Positions 44,376 to 53,004 of a stretch of DNA of 64,000 bases are shown here, piece by piece; positions within the stretch are counted from its first letter, which is position 1, and the number at the start of each line of letters is the position of its first letter. The position numbers and the translations under genes are program-made. Source of the stretch: Myxococcus stipitatus (GTDB lineage: Bacteria > Myxococcota > Myxococcia > Myxococcales > Myxococcaceae); NCBI RefSeq assembly GCF_037414475.1, contig NZ_CP147913.1, positions 1,922,001 to 1,986,000 of the forward strand, read 5' to 3'. A model generated the notes under the pieces. The model saw only the letters and a program-made list of their open reading frames with translations, did not search any database and had not been told where the DNA came from.

Positions 44376-45016
44376 ATGGATTGGAGAGAGACGTTCACCC
44401 AGCAACTGCGTCACGAGGGCTTCGCGCTCCTCCCTCAGGCCACGCCGATGGAACACCTCTCGTTGCTGGAGAGCGCCTTTCCTCCATCCGCCGGCAGCAC
44501 CTCGACGTACAGGCGCGGCGGACAGCGCAACGTTCTCGACGTCCCCGCCACCCTCACGGCCGCATCCGACCCCTCGGGGGTTCGTGCGCTCGCGAGGAGC
44601 GTGCTCGGCGAGGACGGCTTCGTCGCCAGAGCCCTGCTCTTCGACAAGACCGCCGACGCCAACTGGAAGGTCCGCTGGCATCAAGACCTCACCATCGCCG
44701 TCCGCGAACAGCGGGAGGCACCCGCATGTTGGCCCTGCGAATCCACCTCGATGACTGCGGCGAGGAGAACGGGCCCGTCCGAGTCCTCCCCGGCACACAT
44801 CTCCAAGGCCGGCTCACCGAAGCGGACATCGACGACAGGAAGTCACGCATCGCCCCTGTGACGTGCCTCGCGCGCCGGGGCGATGTGCTCGCATTCCATC
44901 CCCTGCTCCTTCACGCCTCCTCTCCTGCGACGAGGCCCGGCCACCGGCGGGTGCTTCATCTGGAGTTCGCCGCCGCGACACTGCCCGGTGGGCTCGAGTG
45001 GCGGTGGAAGGCCTGA
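44376..45016 (+). pseudogene. Broken phytanoyl-CoA dioxygenase-like gene (deletion with frameshift)
   Basis: The first 114 or so codons read as the N-terminal half of a phytanoyl-CoA hydroxylase family protein, with the iron-binding HxD in KVRWHQDLTIAV. After codon REQREA (about 44715) the family sequence resumes in another frame at MLALRIHLDDCGEENGPVRVLPGTH. It runs to the distal His/Arg region (HPLLLHASSPAT, RRVLHLEFA) and stop at 45016. The family normally has about 20-25 more residues between these blocks. An internal deletion of about 60-70 bp that shifts the frame explains both. The protein would lack the core of the jellyroll and is presumably dead. Confidence 0.75.
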
Positions 45017-45022
45017 CGCGGG

Positions 45023-45961
45023 TCAACGCCGGCGGGTCCGCTTGCTCACCGTGCGCCGGACGCCTTGCGCCCGCGCCTCGAGCGCCTTGGCTTCGGCGAG
45101 CAACCACTGACGCACGGGGCCCAGCCGCTCGGTGTGGCGTGGCGTGTCCAGGTGGACGAGGTGATACGCGAAGCCCTCCAACTCCGGCCCGAAGGGTCGC
45201 ACGAGCGCCCCGCTGGCCAGCTCCTCCGCCACGAGCACGAGGCTGACCAACGCGATGCCCTGCCCTGCGATGGCAGCCTGGATGGCGTGCGACTCGTCGG
45301 AGAAGCGCAGCTCGCCACTCGGAGCCTGGTACTTCCTCTCCGCGCTCGCGAACCACCGACTCCAGGTCGGCGTCGCCTCCTCGACTCGACGCCACTCGAA
45401 GTGGATGAGCGGATGCCGGCCCAGGTCCTCCAGGCCGCTCACCCCCAATCGCGGACTGCACACAGGCGCGAAGCGGTCCTGGAACAGCACCTCCGAGCGC
45501 AGGCCCGCGTGCACTCCCCGGCCATAGCGGATGGCCAGGTCCACACCTCCCGAGCGCAAGTCCACGGCGTCATCGGAGGCGTGAAGCCGCAGGTCCAAGC
45601 CGGGACACGCGGCCCGGAATGCGGGCACGCGCGGCACCAGCCACTTCGACGTGAAGGCGACCGTGGACGTCAGCGTGAGGACCTCCTGGGCAGGCGGCGC
45701 CCTGAGCGCGTCGATGCCTCGCATCATGAGGTCGAAGCCCTCCCTCAATGACGGGAAGAGCTCCCTCCCCTCCCTCGTCAGCGCCACGCGGCGGACGTGT
45801 CGCTCGAAGAGCTGTTGCCCCAGCCACTCCTCCAACTGACGCACCTGATGGCTGATGGCCGTGGGCGTCACCGCGAGCTCATCCGCTGCCTTCTTGAAGC
45901 TCAGATGCCGCGCGGCCGCCTCGAAGGCCCGGAGCGCCGACAACGGTGGGAGGTCCCTCAT
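45023..45961 (-). CDS. LysR-family regulator (GcvA-like)
   Basis: 312 residues. The start MRDLPPLSALRAFEAAARHLSFKKAADELAVTPTAISHQVRQLEEWL (read in parts) is typical of the GcvA group, and a periplasmic-binding-like effector domain follows. The C-terminus is basic (SKRTRRR). It is divergent from the azoreductase gene with 139 bp between and is its likely regulator; the convergent dioxygenase relic is 6 bp away. Confidence 0.9.
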   Translation of the reverse strand: MRDLPPLSALRAFEAAARHLSFKKAADELAVTPTAISHQVRQLEEWLGQQLFERHVRRVALTREGRELFPSLREGFDLMMRGIDALRAPPAQEVLTLTSTVAFTSKWLVPRVPAFRAACPGLDLRLHASDDAVDLRSGGVDLAIRYGRGVHAGLRSEVLFQDRFAPVCSPRLGVSGLEDLGRHPLIHFEWRRVEEATPTWSRWFASAERKYQAPSGELRFSDESHAIQAAIAGQGIALVSLVLVAEELASGALVRPFGPELEGFAYHLVHLDTPRHTERLGPVRQWLLAEAKALEARAQGVRRTVSKRTRRR

Positions 45962-46100
45962 GATGTCTCCATGGATGAATCAGGCTCAGCCATCACCTGA
46001 GGAATACGCGTTTGTCAGCAAAGGGGCCAGCTCGTATCTCCATCCCTGTCCGCTCCATGAATGAGTGGGGCTCAACTTGAACCACCGCTGGAGACCTCCC

Positions 46101-46835
46101 ATGGCCAGAATCCTTCACATCGATTCAAGCGCCCGCTCGGGCGCGTCCGGGCAATCCCCTCACGGCTCACATACGCGCCGGCTCTCCTCCCGCTTCGTCG
46201 CACGCTGGCGCACCCACCGCCCGGGCGACACCGTCGTCTACCGGGACGTCGGGCAGTCTCCTCCCGCCCCCGTGACGGGCCGCTGGATTCATGCGGCGTT
46301 CACCGCGCCCTCGAAGCGGGAGCCGTGGATGCATGACGTGCTCGCACAGAGCGATGCCCTGGTGGATGAGCTGCTCGGCGCGGACCTCATCGTCGCGGGC
46401 GTGCCCATGTACAACTTCAACGTCCCCGCGCAGTTCAAGGCGTACATCGACAACATCGTCCGCGTGGGCCGCACCTTCGGCTTCGACCGCGCACGGACCG
46501 GAGACCCCTACTGGCCCCTGCTGACCGAGGCTCGCAAGAAGCTCGTCATCCTGACTTCACGCGGCGACTTCGGTTACGGACGCGGCGAACGGCTCGAAGC
46601 CATGAACCACGTCGAGCCGAGCATCCGCACCGCGTTCGGCTACATGGGCATCACCGACGTGGACTCCGTCGCCATCGAGTACGACGAGTTCGGTGGTGAG
46701 CGGCTCCAGCGCTCCATCGCCCACGCGGAGGACCAAGTCGACGCCCTCGTGGCCCGGCTGCTCCACGAGTGGACTCCACCTCCGCACCTCGCACCGCCCA
46801 CGGCCGTACTGACACAGGCATCCCATGGGCTCTGA
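46101..46835 (+). CDS. FMN-dependent NADH:quinone/azo reductase (AzoR-like)
   Basis: 244 residues of the flavodoxin-like AzoR family: ILHIDSSAR at the start, VAGVPMYNFNVPAQFKAYID (FMN contact) near residue 100, and ILTSRGDFGY in the next loop. It reduces quinones or azo compounds with NADH and protects from electrophiles. The ATG at 46101 has GGAG 8 nt upstream; an ATG 36 nt earlier is weaker. The divergent LysR gene probably activates it. Confidence 0.9.
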   Translation: MARILHIDSSARSGASGQSPHGSHTRRLSSRFVARWRTHRPGDTVVYRDVGQSPPAPVTGRWIHAAFTAPSKREPWMHDVLAQSDALVDELLGADLIVAGVPMYNFNVPAQFKAYIDNIVRVGRTFGFDRARTGDPYWPLLTEARKKLVILTSRGDFGYGRGERLEAMNHVEPSIRTAFGYMGITDVDSVAIEYDEFGGERLQRSIAHAEDQVDALVARLLHEWTPPPHLAPPTAVLTQASHGL

Positions 46836-46847
46836 AGTCCGAGGGGC

Positions 46848-47432
46848 TCAGGTGTCGAACGCTCGGAGTGTCACCGAAATCCTCCGCCCACGTGCTCGCG
46901 CGGACGCCGGGACCTCGTGAGTGAAGGCCCGGTTCGTCGCCCACGGAATCACGATGACGCCACCGTTCACCGCGGGGAGGTCGATGAACCCCTCGCCCCG
47001 CCACGGCCTCATCCGAAACGCACGCTCCTCCCCGAAGGAGAGCGTGATGATGGGCGAGCCCTCGATGCGGTGGACATCGCTGTCGCGATGCTTGCCGATG
47101 TAGTGCCCCTCCGTTCCGTCGTACCAGTTCAAGAGCAGGCCATTGAGGCGCACGTCGAAGGTCGCTCGCGACCACGCAAGCCACGCGTCCATGGGTGAGA
47201 CCAGAGGCAACGCCCGGTTGACCCGGCCCGTGTAGTGATAGTCGGCGCCGTACGCCTGCTGCCAACGCGGCGTCCGGACCTGCCTGCCGTGAATCAAGAT
47301 CTCATGGAACTCGCTCGGATGGAGTTCCCAGAGGGCCTCGAACGCCTCCGGGCCGGGCACCAGCTCTCGCGGCAACTGCCCCACCAGGACTTCGCACGCG
47401 TCGCCCAGAGGGATGGAACGAAGGTCGCTCAT
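46848..47432 (-). CDS. AlkB-like 2-oxoglutarate/Fe(II) dioxygenase
   Basis: 194 residues. NWYDGTEGHYIGKHRDSD carries the Fe ligands H115 and D117, TNRAFTHEV holds the distal His, and GRRISVTLRAF carries the 2-oxoglutarate Arg. These fit alkylated nucleic-acid demethylases or related protein hydroxylases. A longer start at 47516 would add 28 residues with no family likeness and runs into the promoter of the divergent MerR operon. Confidence 0.85.
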   Translation of the reverse strand: MSDLRSIPLGDACEVLVGQLPRELVPGPEAFEALWELHPSEFHEILIHGRQVRTPRWQQAYGADYHYTGRVNRALPLVSPMDAWLAWSRATFDVRLNGLLLNWYDGTEGHYIGKHRDSDVHRIEGSPIITLSFGEERAFRMRPWRGEGFIDLPAVNGGVIVIPWATNRAFTHEVPASARARGRRISVTLRAFDT

Positions 47433-47478
47433 CCCACTGAACCTACGGTCAGTACCCCACCCCACGCAACAAGAGGCG

Positions 47479-47500
47479 TTGACTCTCCCCCAAGGGGAGA
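47479..47500 (+). promoter_or_regulatory. MerR-type promoter with palindrome TCTCCCC-CAA-GGGGAGA
   Basis: A -35-like TTGACT (47479-47484) runs into a 17-bp palindrome (47484-47500), the arrangement of MerR/SoxR promoters with stretched spacers. A weak -10 (CACCTT) would follow at about 20 bp. The last gene of the operon is a MerR regulator, so autoregulation is likely. Confidence 0.6.
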
Positions 47501-47549
47501 CCGCCACCTTCCGCACATGTCATCCAGACACACCTCGCGGAGGAGAATC

Positions 47550-48617
47550 ATGGCGGTTGCAGTGGGAGCACTCTTGCTGCTGGCAGGCGTGGCGATGGGC
47601 GCATGGTGGTGGATGGGGCGAGCCCTCTTCCAGCCCGGCAGCGTGGAGTCCGTCCTCGCCACACGAGGAGAGACCTTCGAGGTGCCCCCCGGCCAGGCCG
47701 TGGACGCGCCGTTCTGGCAGGTGGCGCCCGAGGTGCGACTCCGCCACCTCTCCGTGGGCCAGGGGCGGAACATCGTCGTCGTCCACGGCGGTCCTGGCCT
47801 GCCCCCCGTGGAGCCCTGGCGCGCGTCGCTGCTCATGAGCGACACGTTTCGCTGGCACTTCTATGACCAGCGCGGCAGCGGCGAATCCTCGCGTCCCTTC
47901 ACGAATGCGCCCACTGGCGGCACCTGGCAGGCCATGCAGGAGGTGGAGGCCCGGTTGGGACTCGGCGCGCAGCTCGCGGACCTCGAACGCATCCGGCGCC
48001 TGCTCGGCCAGGAGCGCCTGACGCTGGTGGGACACTCCTTCGGGGCCCTGGTCGCGGCGCTGTATGCCGCGGAGTGGCCCGAGCGAGTCGAGTCCCTCGT
48101 GCTCGTCGCTCCCGCGCCCCTGGTGACGATGCCCACGGGAGACGGAGACCTGTTCGCCCAGGTCCAGGCCCGGCTGGATGAACCCGGCCAGCAGGCGCTG
48201 AAGGCGTGGATGAAACACTCCTTCGACTTCCCCGCGAGATTGAAGGACGACGAGGCCCGCCTCTCCAGGCACTTCGCCGATTTCGGACCGCTGTATCTCC
48301 AGGCCCTGCGACGGGATACCCCCGAGGCACGGCTGCCGGAGACTGGCGCCGCGGGAGGGTTCCTCTCCCTGGGGCTCTACCTGAGCCTGGGCCGCACGCA
48401 CGACTGGAGCACGTGGCTGCGCCGGGTGCGCGCTCCCACGCTCGTCATCCATGGCGCCAAGGACCTGCAACCGCGCTCCGCCACCCAGCGCGTGGTAGAA
48501 GCCCTGCCCCACGCGCGGCTGGTGGAACTGGCGGACAGCGGGCACTTCCCCTTCGAGGAACGACCCGAGGACTTCGCCGCCACGGTGCGCGCCTTCCTCA
48601 CGGAGGTCGAGCGGTGA
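47550..48617 (+). CDS. Membrane-anchored alpha/beta hydrolase (proline iminopeptidase-like)
   Basis: 355 residues. A single N-terminal helix (MAVAVGALLLLAGVAMGAWWW) anchors it. The hydrolase fold has the oxyanion motif VVHGGPG, YDQRGSGES and the nucleophile elbow GHSFGA, with a terminal Asp (HGAKD) and His (SGHFPFEE). It may cleave peptides or small esters. The ATG at 47550 follows GGAGGAGA closely; an ATG at 47517 would fall near the expected transcript start. It is the first gene of the MerR operon. Confidence 0.88.
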   Translation: MAVAVGALLLLAGVAMGAWWWMGRALFQPGSVESVLATRGETFEVPPGQAVDAPFWQVAPEVRLRHLSVGQGRNIVVVHGGPGLPPVEPWRASLLMSDTFRWHFYDQRGSGESSRPFTNAPTGGTWQAMQEVEARLGLGAQLADLERIRRLLGQERLTLVGHSFGALVAALYAAEWPERVESLVLVAPAPLVTMPTGDGDLFAQVQARLDEPGQQALKAWMKHSFDFPARLKDDEARLSRHFADFGPLYLQALRRDTPEARLPETGAAGGFLSLGLYLSLGRTHDWSTWLRRVRAPTLVIHGAKDLQPRSATQRVVEALPHARLVELADSGHFPFEERPEDFAATVRAFLTEVER

Positions 48618-49429
48618 GTGGACTGCTGTACGCCATCGGCGAGACGTCGCGCATCACGGGCTTGAGCGTGAAGGCGCTGCGCCTCTACCAAGAGAAGGGG
48701 CTGCTCGAGCCCTCGTACGTGGACCCCTCCTCCGGCTATCGGTACTACACCGAGCGAGACATCACCCTGGCCCACACGCTGCGCGCCTTGCGCGACCTGC
48801 GGCTGTCCCTCGAGGAGATTCGTGGGGTGCTCGCGGAGTTGAACCAGGGTGCCTCGCTCGCGGAGCAGCTGGCGCAGGTGCGGGCCCGGCTCGCCGAGGA
48901 GGCCGCCAGCGCGCAGCGCTCCGTGCTCGCGCTGGACACCTTGCTGCGGCACCAGGCCCAGGCGGAGGCCTACCTGCGCGCGCCTCCGCCCATCCTGGAG
49001 CGTTGGCTCGCGCCGGCCCGCGTCGCGATGTATCGCGCGAAGGGGCGCTACTCGGACGCGTCGGTGGTCTTCCCCCGGCTGTTGGCCGCGTGTGGTCCAC
49101 ACATCGCCGGCGCGCCGTTCTGCCTCCTGCACGAAGCGGAGTACCGCGAGGACGACGCGGACCTCTCCTGGTGTGTGCCCGTCGCGCCCGGAGCCGCGCC
49201 AGAGGGCGTCCATGTGGAGGAGGTCCCCGAGGTCCAGGCGGCCACGCTCGTCCACTCGGGGCCACCTGACTCCGTGGGCCCCTCCTGGGCTCGCCTCTTC
49301 GCACACCTGCACGCGAAGGAGCGCACGCCGACGACGCCCCTGCGCGAGACGTATCTGCGCGTGGAGACGAAGGAGGGACAGTCGTGGCTCACGGAGCTCG
49401 CGCTCCCGTGGACCGGGCGCAAGGCCTGA
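48614..49429 (+). CDS. MerR-family regulator with GyrI-like effector domain
   Basis: 271 residues from a GTG overlapping the hydrolase stop (GTGA). The HTH (IGETSRITGLSVKALRLYQEKGLLEPS split at the turn) and RYYTERDI are standard for MerR; a coiled coil (about 85-115) follows. The C-terminal half (LHEAEYREDDADLSW, PVAPGA) resembles GyrI-like ligand domains of BmrR-type multidrug sensors. It most likely binds the palindrome at 47484-47500 and controls its own operon. Confidence 0.9.
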   Translation: MSGLLYAIGETSRITGLSVKALRLYQEKGLLEPSYVDPSSGYRYYTERDITLAHTLRALRDLRLSLEEIRGVLAELNQGASLAEQLAQVRARLAEEAASAQRSVLALDTLLRHQAQAEAYLRAPPPILERWLAPARVAMYRAKGRYSDASVVFPRLLAACGPHIAGAPFCLLHEAEYREDDADLSWCVPVAPGAAPEGVHVEEVPEVQAATLVHSGPPDSVGPSWARLFAHLHAKERTPTTPLRETYLRVETKEGQSWLTELALPWTGRKA

Positions 49430-49441
49430 CGCCTGGCGGCC

Positions 49442-49963
49442 TCAGGGGAGCTGGAGCACGAAGGCCTCGCGCGACTCCGCCACGGCGGCCTCGGCGATGG
49501 GCTTGAGTTCCTTCAACAGCGCCAGCGCGTCGTGAGCATCCCAGCCCAGGTCCTGGCAGACGGAGGCGCGCGCCAGCTTCTTCGCGGCGGACTCCAGCTT
49601 GGTGTCGCTCGCCTTGGCCAGCTTCTTCATGGCCTCCGCGGGCAGCGGATGCAGCGACGCGTCCGCCTTCTCCTTGGGGGGGTACAGGAACGGCTGGGGC
49701 GCCTGGAGCAGCTCCGCCCCAATGGCCCAGCAGACCGCCGTCAGATGCTGGAACACGACGTTCTTCAACATCGCGTGCGGCATCGACTTCAGGCCGCGCG
49801 GCAGCAGTGCCTCCAGCTGCTTCTTGTAATCCCCTGACCCCGCCACGATACCCGACCCCGAGTCCCGGGCCACACGGCCCTTGGGCAGCGCTACTTTCTC
49901 GGGAGTCCAATCGGGAAGGGCTCGCGCCATCTCTTCCGGCGTCGCCGCGATGAAAACGGACAT
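49442..49963 (-). CDS. Unknown cytoplasmic protein
   Basis: 173 residues from the ATG at 49963 (MSVFIAATPEEMARALPDW). The C-terminal half is helical and Lys/Ala-rich (ASDTKLESAAKKLARAS), with YPPKEKADASLHPL before it. No domain is recognised. Starts further upstream are possible. An inverted repeat CTGTA-N8-TACAG lies at 49965-49982, directly before the ATG, and may be an operator. The gap 49964-50276 otherwise shows nothing. Confidence 0.5.
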   Translation of the reverse strand: MSVFIAATPEEMARALPDWTPEKVALPKGRVARDSGSGIVAGSGDYKKQLEALLPRGLKSMPHAMLKNVVFQHLTAVCWAIGAELLQAPQPFLYPPKEKADASLHPLPAEAMKKLAKASDTKLESAAKKLARASVCQDLGWDAHDALALLKELKPIAEAAVAESREAFVLQLP

Positions 49964-50276
49964 GCTGTACACGCGACTACAGTAGCAAGTGTGACTCCGT
50001 TTCATCAAGCCGGCACCTCGGCCCTTGGGAATGACTCCCTGGCGCTTCCGCCGCTCCACCGTCACGACACACGTCTCCTTCGACGCGAGGCCCGACTCCT
50101 GGGTCCTCGCGAATCATGGAGAGGTTGTGCCGCGTGGCCCCGCACCCAGGCCCGGAGCAGAGGCAAAGGTCTTCCATATCGACGCCGTGGGAGCGCGATG
50201 ACACAATACCCTCCAATCCCTGGCTTGCCTTCAGGGAAGCTCGACGCCCGCACACTCCTGGGAAAGGTCGTGAGAC

Positions 50277-51014
50277 ATGTCGGCGCAATACGATTCGATT
50301 GGCGAGAAGGTCGCGGACTGGGATGTGCTCCCCGTGCGCTCCGAGTACATCGAGGGCCATACCTTCTTCAAGGTGCTCGGCCCCATCGATGGACAGTCTG
50401 TCCTCGACGTGGCCTGTGGCGACGGGCTCTATACGAGACAATTCAAGGCACGGGGTGCCAGCCGGGCGGTGGGCGTCGACGTTTCGGAAGAGATGATTCG
50501 CGCGGGCCGCAAGCTCGAGGAGGAGCAGCGGCTGGGCATCGAGTACCACGTGTCGGACGTGGCGGACATGGCGCCTCTGGGCCAGTTCGACCTGGTGACG
50601 GCCGTCTATCTATTGCATTACGCGCACTCGCCCGAACACATGTTTCGGATGTGCCGGAACATCCATTCCCATCTGAAACCCGGAGGCAGCTTCGTCACCT
50701 ATACCTTCAACCCCGGGTTCAGCGCGCAGGGGCCCAACAGCACGCGCTACGGAATCTCCATGTTGGACTTTCCCCAGGTCCCCCGGGATGGAAGCCCCAT
50801 CACCGCGGAGCTGCACACGAAGACGCCCTTCACCATCCACTTCTCCTATTGGAGCCAGGCCACCCACGAGCAGGTGCTCCGCGAGGCGGGCTTCCACTCC
50901 CTCACCTGGACACGCCCCGAGTGCTCCAACTCGGGGCTCCTCAAATACGGGCAGGCCTTCTGGCAGGACTACCTCGACAACCCTCACGCGGTCGCCTTGC
51001 GCTGCCAGCGCTGA
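50277..51014 (+). CDS. Class I SAM-dependent methyltransferase
   Basis: 245 residues. SAM motif I is VLDVACGDGLYTR (residues 42-54), the acidic strand follows (VGVDVSEEMI), with motif post-I/II FDLVTAVYLLHYA and HLKPGGSFVTYTF. The C-terminal half has an insertion with ISMLDFP and aromatic residues typical of small-molecule methyltransferases of the ToxA or UbiE-like type. The substrate is unknown; it has no operon partner and faces a LysR gene convergently. Confidence 0.88.
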   Translation: MSAQYDSIGEKVADWDVLPVRSEYIEGHTFFKVLGPIDGQSVLDVACGDGLYTRQFKARGASRAVGVDVSEEMIRAGRKLEEEQRLGIEYHVSDVADMAPLGQFDLVTAVYLLHYAHSPEHMFRMCRNIHSHLKPGGSFVTYTFNPGFSAQGPNSTRYGISMLDFPQVPRDGSPITAELHTKTPFTIHFSYWSQATHEQVLREAGFHSLTWTRPECSNSGLLKYGQAFWQDYLDNPHAVALRCQR

Positions 51015-51029
51015 CAGGGATTCGAGCGC

Positions 51030-51980
51030 TCAGCGCGGAAGCGGGGGCTGTCCCAGACGCTGGGGCAGGTGCTCCGCCAGATACTCCAGGTAGCCGCGCA
51101 CCGGACGAGGAGGCCTGCGTCCATAGGGATGCAGGGCGATGAGGAACGGGGGCGCCTCCACCACGACATCTGGGAGGACACGAACGAGCGCCCCCCGCTC
51201 CAACTCGTCTTGGACGACGAAGAGCGGCAGGTACCCGATGCCCAGGCCTCGCAGCACCGCGGCCTTGAGCGCGCCGCCGTGGTTGAGCCGCAGGTTGCCG
51301 CGCACGAGCACCGCGCGGCTGCGTCCCTCCACGTTCAGCACCCAGCGCCCGCTCGAGTCATTGAACGCGTGCCGCATGCAGTTGTGGCGCGAGAGGTCCT
51401 CTGCCTTCACAGGAGTCCCCGCTCGCGCCAGGTAGGCGGGTGAGGCGCACAACACGCGCGAATCACTCGCGAGCCTCTTCACGACCAGGCTGACGTGGGT
51501 GGCGGGGCCCGAGCGGATGACCAGGTCGAAGCCGTCCTTCACCGGGTCCACGAACCGGTCGTCGACCACCAGTTCGACCCTCATGGGTGGCTCCGCCATG
51601 AGGAACTCCGCGGTGAGCGGCGCCAGGTGCATCTCGGTCAGGGTGACGGGCGCGGACACACGCACGGCGCCTTGGGTGGCGGTGCCCAGCTCACGCGCGG
51701 AGGCGAACGCATCCTCCACTTCCCTCAACGCGGAGGGCGCACGCTCGGCCAGGGCCTGTCCTGCCTCCGTGAGACGCATGCTCCGGGAGCTGCGCACCAG
51801 CAAGGGAACACCCAGGCTCTTCTCCAACTGGGCCAGCCGCTTGCTCACCGCCGAGGTGGCCACGCCCCGCTTCCGGGCCGCGGCGGAGAGCGAACCCGCG
51901 GCCACCACGTCCATGAAGACACGCAAGGACTCCACGTCATGCGCAGGGGTGTCCTGTCCTCGCCGCCGTCGTTCACCCAC
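51030..51980 (-). CDS. LysR-family regulator
   Basis: 316 residues if the GTG at 51980 is used. The HTH lies at about residues 15-75 (MDVVAAGSLSAAARKRGVATSAVSKRLAQLEKSLGVPLL read in parts) and the effector domain follows (SAPVTLTEMHLAPL, GLGIGYLP). The start is uncertain: an ATG at 52046 would add 22 residues without HTH likeness. It is divergent from a flavodoxin relic and the tautomerase fusion and probably once controlled a reductase there. Confidence 0.85.
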   Translation of the reverse strand: MGERRRRGQDTPAHDVESLRVFMDVVAAGSLSAAARKRGVATSAVSKRLAQLEKSLGVPLLVRSSRSMRLTEAGQALAERAPSALREVEDAFASARELGTATQGAVRVSAPVTLTEMHLAPLTAEFLMAEPPMRVELVVDDRFVDPVKDGFDLVIRSGPATHVSLVVKRLASDSRVLCASPAYLARAGTPVKAEDLSRHNCMRHAFNDSSGRWVLNVEGRSRAVLVRGNLRLNHGGALKAAVLRGLGIGYLPLFVVQDELERGALVRVLPDVVVEAPPFLIALHPYGRRPPRPVRGYLEYLAEHLPQRLGQPPLPR

Positions 51981-52063
51981 AGGACACGTTCCTTTCCCCA
52001 ACAGAGGACTGCCGCACGGCGCGGCCCCCCTGCATATCCCTGACACGGTTCACGGAGGTCCTC

Positions 52064-52168
52064 ATGGCGATGCAGGAACCCGCCTCGCGGGTGGCGGTCA
52101 TCTATCACAGCGGATTCAGGGCACCGACGGCCCCCGTCCGCACAGGGAGCACGTCATGCCCTATGTGA
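52064..52168 (+). pseudogene. 5' relic of a flavodoxin-like NAD(P)H oxidoreductase
   Basis: After GGAGG, ATG-GCG-ATG opens a 34-codon frame whose codons 9-18 read RVAVIYHSGF, the standard first strand and FMN loop of WrbA/NAD(P)H-dependent oxidoreductases. The family sequence then stops abruptly and unrelated codons run to a stop overlapping the next gene's start (52156). It looks like a deletion that fused the reductase start region to the tautomerase gene. The remaining small ORF may act only as a coupling leader. Confidence 0.6.
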
Positions 52169-52782
52169 AGATTGAAGTGACGAACGACGGGGTGACGCGG
52201 GAGCAGAAGGAATCATTGGTGCGCGGCGTCACCACCCTGCTCCAGCAAGTGTTGAACAAGGACCCCTCGTTGACGTTCGTCACCATCGACGAAATCGACA
52301 CCGACAACTGGGGCGTCGGCGGCGAGTTGGTCTCCGACCTTCGGCGGCGAAGAGCCACCCCGCCATCACCCACGCCCGCGGTGGTCAGCCCCAGCGTGGT
52401 CGCCGACGTCGCGGGCGAGATGCCCGCCCTGCTCGCCTGCGTCGCGACCTATCTGGATGGACTGTACTTCGCTGATACCGAACGACTGGCCCGCGTGTTC
52501 CATCCGCGTGCGCGCTACTTCAGCACCGCGGAGGGCTCCCTCAAGGAGCTCGACATGCCCACCTACTTCGAAGTGGTGCGCGGCCGGGTCCCCGCCGCCG
52601 CGAGTCAGCAGCCTCGATATGACCGGCTCATCAACGTGGACCTCGCGGGTCCTCACACGGCGATGGTGAAGCTGGAGTGTGCGCTCGCCCCACGTCACTT
52701 CACGGACTACCTCAGCCTCGTGAAGGACCAGGGACAATGGAGAATCATCTCCAAGGTGTTCGAAGTGCGACAGCTCCCCTGA
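52156..52782 (+). CDS. 4-oxalocrotonate tautomerase-SnoaL-like fusion protein
   Basis: 208 residues. Residues 1-70 are a tautomerase subunit: MPYVKIEVTNDGVTREQKESL with the catalytic Pro2 exposed after Met removal, then FVTIDEIDTDNWGVGGEL. After a Pro-rich linker (RRRATPPSPTPAV) residues 85-208 form a SnoaL/NTF2-like domain (YLDGLYFADTERLARVFHPRARYFS, WRIISKVFEVRQ). The tandem suggests one substrate passed between tautomerase and NTF2-fold sites. It is divergent from the LysR at 51030-51980. Confidence 0.87.
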   Translation: MPYVKIEVTNDGVTREQKESLVRGVTTLLQQVLNKDPSLTFVTIDEIDTDNWGVGGELVSDLRRRRATPPSPTPAVVSPSVVADVAGEMPALLACVATYLDGLYFADTERLARVFHPRARYFSTAEGSLKELDMPTYFEVVRGRVPAAASQQPRYDRLINVDLAGPHTAMVKLECALAPRHFTDYLSLVKDQGQWRIISKVFEVRQLP

Positions 52783-52816
52783 CTTGACACTTCGAAGAGG
52801 CGGCCTGTACAAACCG

Positions 52817-53004
52817 CGCCGTGCTGGTGTCTGGACTTCACCGTCCAGACTTAAAAGGGAACCCGGTGTGAATCCGGGGCTGCCCCGCAGCGGTCAGTGA
52901 GAACGAAACTCGTCACACGCACTGGTTCCTCGGAACTGGGAAGCGACGAGAAGTAGGAAGCCGGCGTCGAGCCGGAGCGCTCACGAGCCCGAAGACCTGC
53001 CCGC
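52817..53004 (+). promoter_or_regulatory. Cobalamin (B12) riboswitch
   Basis: All the conserved blocks of the adenosylcobalamin family RNA are present in order. They are a strong stem (GTCTGGAC with GTCCAGAC), AAAAGGGAACCCGGTGTGAAT, CCGGGGCTGCCCCGCAGCGGT, the CTGGGAAGCGACGAG and TAGGAAGCCGG arms, and the B12 box GAGCCCGAAGACCTGCC at 52985-53002. Exact ends are approximate. It lies 275 nt upstream of the aminotransferase operon, on the same strand, with no other gene between. These riboswitches usually turn genes off when B12 is plentiful, and control B12 synthesis, transport or B12-independent replacements. Confidence 0.95.

Noticed and set aside
49965..49982. CTGT...ACAG as a LexA box
   Set aside because: The spacer between CTGT and ACAG is 10 bp rather than 8, and the downstream gene is not an SOS gene by sight; kept only as a possible operator.
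51008..51036. Inverted repeat GCGCTGA/TCAGCGC at the two convergent stops as a terminator
   Set aside because: A 7-bp stem with a 15-nt loop that includes both stop codons is weak and may arise from codon use.
49991..51142. A 383-codon plus-strand open frame over the methyltransferase
   Set aside because: It is in a different frame from the methyltransferase, whose SAM motifs and start context are clear; no domain is seen in the alternative.
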